Positions 61,392 through 64,000 of a DNA stretch of 64,000 nt are shown piece by piece. Origin of the DNA: JAGKXB01 sp964498835. Lineage in GTDB: Bacteria; Pseudomonadota; Gammaproteobacteria; Burkholderiales; Burkholderiaceae_D. A model generated the notes under the pieces. It saw only the letters and a program-made list of their open reading frames with translations, did not search any database and was not told where the DNA came from. Each line of letters opens with the position of its first letter. The first letter of the stretch is position 1. Position numbers and translations under genes: made by a program. Location: contig CAZCIX010000003.1 in the NCBI GenBank assembly GCA_964498835.1, positions 1 through 64,000 on the forward strand. The letters run 5' to 3'.

Positions 61392-62624
61392 TTAAAAATG
61401 CATCCCCATACGCTCAGCAACCGTATGCATGTCCTTATCACCGCGACCGGACAAATTAACTAAAATAATTTTATCCTGAGGTAAGGTTGCAGCCAGCTTG
61501 GCGGCATAAGCTAAGGCATGACTGGATTCCAGCGCAGGAATAATACCTTCAATATGGCAGCAATCATGGAATGCCTGTAAGGCCTCTTCATCAGTAACAG
61601 CCACATACTGGGCCCGACCGATGTCTTTCAGAAAAGCATGTTCTGGCCCAACACCAGGATAATCAAGACCCGCTGAAACCGAGTGCGTTTCAATGACTTG
61701 TCCATTTTCATCCTGCAATAAATAAGTGCGATTACCATGCAATACGCCAGGCGTTCCACCAGACAAAGCCGCAGCATGTTTACCTGTTGCCAAACCATCA
61801 CCAGCGGCTTCTACACCTATCAATTGCACCGACTTATGATCAATATAAGGGTAAAAAATGCCCATTGCATTTGACCCACCACCAACGCAGGCAAGCACCA
61901 CATCTGGCTGACGTCCAGTCATTTCTGGCATTTGCGACAGACATTCACACCCAATCACAGATTGAAAATCACGCACCATTTTGGGATAAGGATGTGGGCC
62001 GGCAACTGTGCCGATGATGTAAAACGTGTTTTCTACGTTAGTCACCCAATCACGCATGGCCTCATTCAATGCGTCTTTAAGAGTTTTAGAACCTGACTCG
62101 ACTGGCACAACCGTTGCGCCCAGCAATCTCATTCGATACACATTCTGCGCTTGTCGTTTGACGTCTTCGCTACCCATATACACGACGCACTCAAGACCAA
62201 AACGTGCGCAAATCGTGGCGGTAGCAACACCGTGCTGCCCTGCCCCTGTTTCGGCAATAACACGTGGTTTGCCCATGCGTTTTGCCAATAAAGCTTGGCC
62301 AATCACGTTGTTAATTTTGTGCGCACCGGTGTGATTTAAATCTTCGCGCTTAAAGTAAATCTGCGCACCACCGACTTTTTCAGACCAGCGTTTGGCGTAA
62401 TAAATAGGCGATGGGCGTCCTACAAAATGTTTTAATTCGTAGTGAAATTCGGCTAAAAATTCTGGATCCTGGCTATAGCGTAAATAGGCTTCGTTCAACT
62501 TTGCCAATGCATGCGTCAACGTTTCTGATACAAAACTACCGCCATAAATCCCAAAATGCCCTCTATTGTCAGGAAATTGATAATCCTTAGCTTGGTACAA
62601 AGACAAAGTATCATTTTCAGGCAC
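61392..62624 (-). CDS. trpB: Tryptophan synthase beta subunit
   Basis: PLP enzyme joining indole and serine to give tryptophan. 410 residues. The PLP lysine is K103 in NHTGAHKINN. GETGAGQHG-type loop is AETGAGQHGVAT, and the phosphate loop is CVGGGSNAMG. The start is GTG at 62624, giving MPENDT. First gene of trpB-trpA-accD-folC. The SRP RNA gene lies about 180 bases upstream on the same strand; the 178 bases between show nothing I can name. Confidence 0.97.
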   Translation of the reverse strand: MPENDTLSLYQAKDYQFPDNRGHFGIYGGSFVSETLTHALAKLNEAYLRYSQDPEFLAEFHYELKHFVGRPSPIYYAKRWSEKVGGAQIYFKREDLNHTGAHKINNVIGQALLAKRMGKPRVIAETGAGQHGVATATICARFGLECVVYMGSEDVKRQAQNVYRMRLLGATVVPVESGSKTLKDALNEAMRDWVTNVENTFYIIGTVAGPHPYPKMVRDFQSVIGCECLSQMPEMTGRQPDVVLACVGGGSNAMGIFYPYIDHKSVQLIGVEAAGDGLATGKHAAALSGGTPGVLHGNRTYLLQDENGQVIETHSVSAGLDYPGVGPEHAFLKDIGRAQYVAVTDEEALQAFHDCCHIEGIIPALESSHALAYAAKLAATLPQDKIILVNLSGRGDKDMHTVAERMGMHF

Positions 62625-62802
62625 GATTTATTCTTTCACAGACAAAATTAGATAACGTAGCAAAAAGTAAAAACAAGCTAAATGTGGACAGAATTTCGAA
62701 CTCGCCGTATCACTAATTCAACAGTACGACAACAAAGAAAATACAGCGTCGTTTTATAGATATAAATTTAATCAGATGAAAGCAGTTTAAATTCGATAAA
62801 GA

Positions 62803-62905
62803 AGAGGCGAGCCTTGTCTGCGGCACTTGTGGAAATAGCTTTGGCTGCTTCGTTCCCGACCTGACCAGGTTCACCATGCCACAATGCGCAGGGGCCCGCC
62901 GGGCG
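62803..62905 (-). ncRNA. ffs: Signal recognition particle 4.5S RNA
   Basis: On the minus strand the RNA carries the universal domain IV: ACCTGGTCAGGTCGGGAACG, then AAGCAGCCA, with a GGAA tetraloop and the symmetric and asymmetric loops that bind Ffh. The outer stem pairs GGCGGGCC with GGCTCGCC. Length is about 100 bases, the small bacterial form. The 3' end is set near 62803 by the closing stem. It targets nascent membrane proteins with Ffh. Confidence 0.94.
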
Positions 62906-62907
62906 AT

Positions 62908-62913
62908 ATTGTA
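62908..62913 (-). promoter_or_regulatory. -10 element of ffs
   Basis: TACAAT on the minus strand, a few bases before the expected 5' end of the SRP RNA (near 62903). The -35 position (CTCTGT at 17 bases) is poor. Confidence 0.5.
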
Positions 62914-63058
62914 CCTCATTAGCATGATTTACAGAGTGGAAATTTATTGCCACATTAAATGTGTCAAATTATTGACAGCCGCGTGCGCAAAACTCATCAC
63001 ACCATATCCAGACAAAATTTATCTCAAAAAAATGGCCAATAAGACAATGTATTTTTGC

Positions 63059-63064
63059 TATTAT
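63059..63064 (+). promoter_or_regulatory. Possible extended -10 for the histidine kinase gene
   Basis: TGCTATTAT gives a TGN-extended -10 about 95 bases upstream of the kinase ATG, in an AT-rich stretch. No convincing -35. Weak prediction. Confidence 0.3.
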
Positions 63065-63159
63065 ATTCAAAGATAAGCATCTTTATCAGCGCATTGTCCA
63101 AGACAGTTTTCACATTCGTTACGACCATATCTTTGGTCCCAGAAAGCGGAGATGTGTAT

Positions 63160-64000
63160 ATGAGTCAAAAAAATCAAAAAATACTCAGCGCGCAGGAAAA
63201 AGCAAACGCGGCTTTGGAGGCAATCTGTGCAATTCAACCGATTGAGCAGATTGCACAAAAGTACGGTGTGTATCCTGATCAGATTAAAGAATGGAAACAA
63301 AAATTAATAAAAAAATCTTCTCAACTTTTCACTGATTATGTTCATTTTCATTGTTTGCAACCGCCATGCAACGATTTGATTTTTCAATCAAAACAACTTC
63401 AACTTAGGCGACAATCTCAACAATCACTTATATGTCAAAACAACTTCGAAAGAATGCCAATTAAACAAATTCAGAAAATAAAAAACATACTTATTTTTAA
63501 AAACTTCACACATACGTATATCGACAACACAAACCAAAACCCAAAAACACCCTCCCAATTCAAACAACATCAAGAAGAAATAAGAGCAAAAGAACGTAAA
63601 CGCATTGCGCGTGAAATTCACGATGATTTGGGCCAAAATCTGCTAGCGATGCGAATGGATATTTTGATGTTGCACCAATGCACAGTACATGCCCATCCAG
63701 ACCTGCATAAAACAGTGAATATTGTATTAAATAACGTCGATACCACCATACAATCCCTTAAATCGATTGTTAACGATTTACGCCCATTAAAATTGGATTT
63801 AGGCCTACAAGCAGGAATTGAATGGCTATTAAAAACGTTTGAGCGTATCAGCGGGATTGATTGCCTACTGCTTATGCACGAAACAACATTTGCAAAATTC
63901 GTACACACACTTAATAACGAACAAACTTTGACAATTTTCCGCATTCTGCAAGAAGCACTAACTAACGTTATACGACACGCATTTGCCACAAAAGTCGAAG
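63160..64000 (+). CDS. Histidine kinase (NarL/DesK class) with transposase-like N-terminal HTH, cut by window edge
   Basis: Open frame from ATG 63160 (GGAG eight bases upstream) to the window edge, 280 codons without a stop. Residues 10-57 look like the helix-turn-helix of IS3-family OrfA transposases: KANAALEAICAIQPIEQIAQ, then KYGVYPDQIKEWKQKLIKKS. Residues 58-138 match nothing I recognise and have several Cys. Residues 140-215 are a HisKA_3 dimerisation domain with phospho-acceptor His154 (ERKRIAREIHDDLGQNLLAM). The HATPase begins after, with N-box EALTNVIRHA at 265-274. There is no signal peptide or membrane helix, so the kinase is probably cytosolic. Partner response regulator, if any, lies off the edge. 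The kinase call is firm. The HTH origin is by pattern. Confidence 0.85.
   Translation, partial: MSQKNQKILSAQEKANAALEAICAIQPIEQIAQKYGVYPDQIKEWKQKLIKKSSQLFTDYVHFHCLQPPCNDLIFQSKQLQLRRQSQQSLICQNNFERMPIKQIQKIKNILIFKNFTHTYIDNTNQNPKTPSQFKQHQEEIRAKERKRIAREIHDDLGQNLLAMRMDILMLHQCTVHAHPDLHKTVNIVLNNVDTTIQSLKSIVNDLRPLKLDLGLQAGIEWLLKTFERISGIDCLLLMHETTFAKFVHTLNNEQTLTIFRILQEALTNVIRHAFATKVE

Noticed and set aside
62713..62953. Minus-strand frames of 60-70 residues upstream of trpB
   Set aside because: They overlap the SRP RNA gene, which accounts for the conserved sequence.

Overview
The window reads as chromosomal DNA of a betaproteobacterium of the order Burkholderiales, probably close to Oxalobacteraceae. 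The basis is gene order and gene type: an aceE-aceF-lpdA operon whose E3 carries its own lipoyl domain, ilvI-ilvH-ilvC-psd-pssA-leuA-rpsO-pnp, trpB-trpA-accD-folC-SPOR-cvpA-purF-(metZ-like), and a sigma-factor/DUF3619/DUF3106/RDD cluster. The AT-rich intergenic regions and codon use are lower in GC than most of the order. The family-level guess is inference. Nearly all of the window is housekeeping DNA at high coding density. There is no prophage, integrase, intact insertion sequence or CRISPR array.

Layout. 1-1.2 kb: two minor pilin genes (FimT/GspH-like and PilV-like) of a type IV pilus cluster that continues off the left edge. 1.3-1.85 kb: a lipoprotein gene cut by a 100-N assembly gap. 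1.9-3.9 kb: glyA-nrdR behind a ZTP (pfl) riboswitch. 3.9-5.2 kb: ompW and a group III truncated haemoglobin, divergent across two FNR-type boxes. 5.3-11.4 kb: pyruvate dehydrogenase operon. 11.7-15.1 kb: folD, prlC, holC. 15.3-20.3 kb: dadA, a TPR-GT41 (SPINDLY/OGT-like) protein and an orphan amino-acid-binding protein. 20.5-26.3 kb: hrpA, argA, yggX and tRNA-Ser(UGA). 26.3-30.8 kb: a nonsense-riddled small exported-protein pseudogene, an SPFH protein with NfeD, hom and an AlaA-type aminotransferase. 31.1-41.0 kb: a complete Ara4N lipid A modification cluster apart from ugd (arnT, one SMR flippase subunit, arnB, arnC, arnA split into two genes, arnD), then bcp and a PIN-PhoH protein. 41.2-51.4 kb: pnp, rpsO, leuA, pssA, psd, a SIMPL protein, ilvC, ilvH and ilvI behind a structured leader. 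51.7-53.9 kb: sigma-factor cluster. 54-62.6 kb: metZ-like, purF, cvpA, SPOR protein, folC, accD, trpA, trpB. 62.8-62.9 kb: SRP RNA (ffs). 63.2 kb to the right edge: a histidine kinase with a transposase-like N-terminal helix-turn-helix, open at the edge.

Connections. glyA, folD, folC and purF are one-carbon/purine genes, and the ZTP riboswitch on glyA senses a shortage of formyl-tetrahydrofolate. The ilv, leuA, hom, metZ-like, argA and trp genes cover much of amino-acid biosynthesis. A bipartite palindromic repeat (REP-like) recurs at least five times in intergenic positions, once inside the pyruvate dehydrogenase operon.

The items most worth follow-up are the transposase-HTH/histidine-kinase fusion at the right edge, the ilvI leader with a small ORF and alternative hairpins, the two-UGA pseudogene, the interspersed repeat family, and the FNR-type control region of ompW and the globin.
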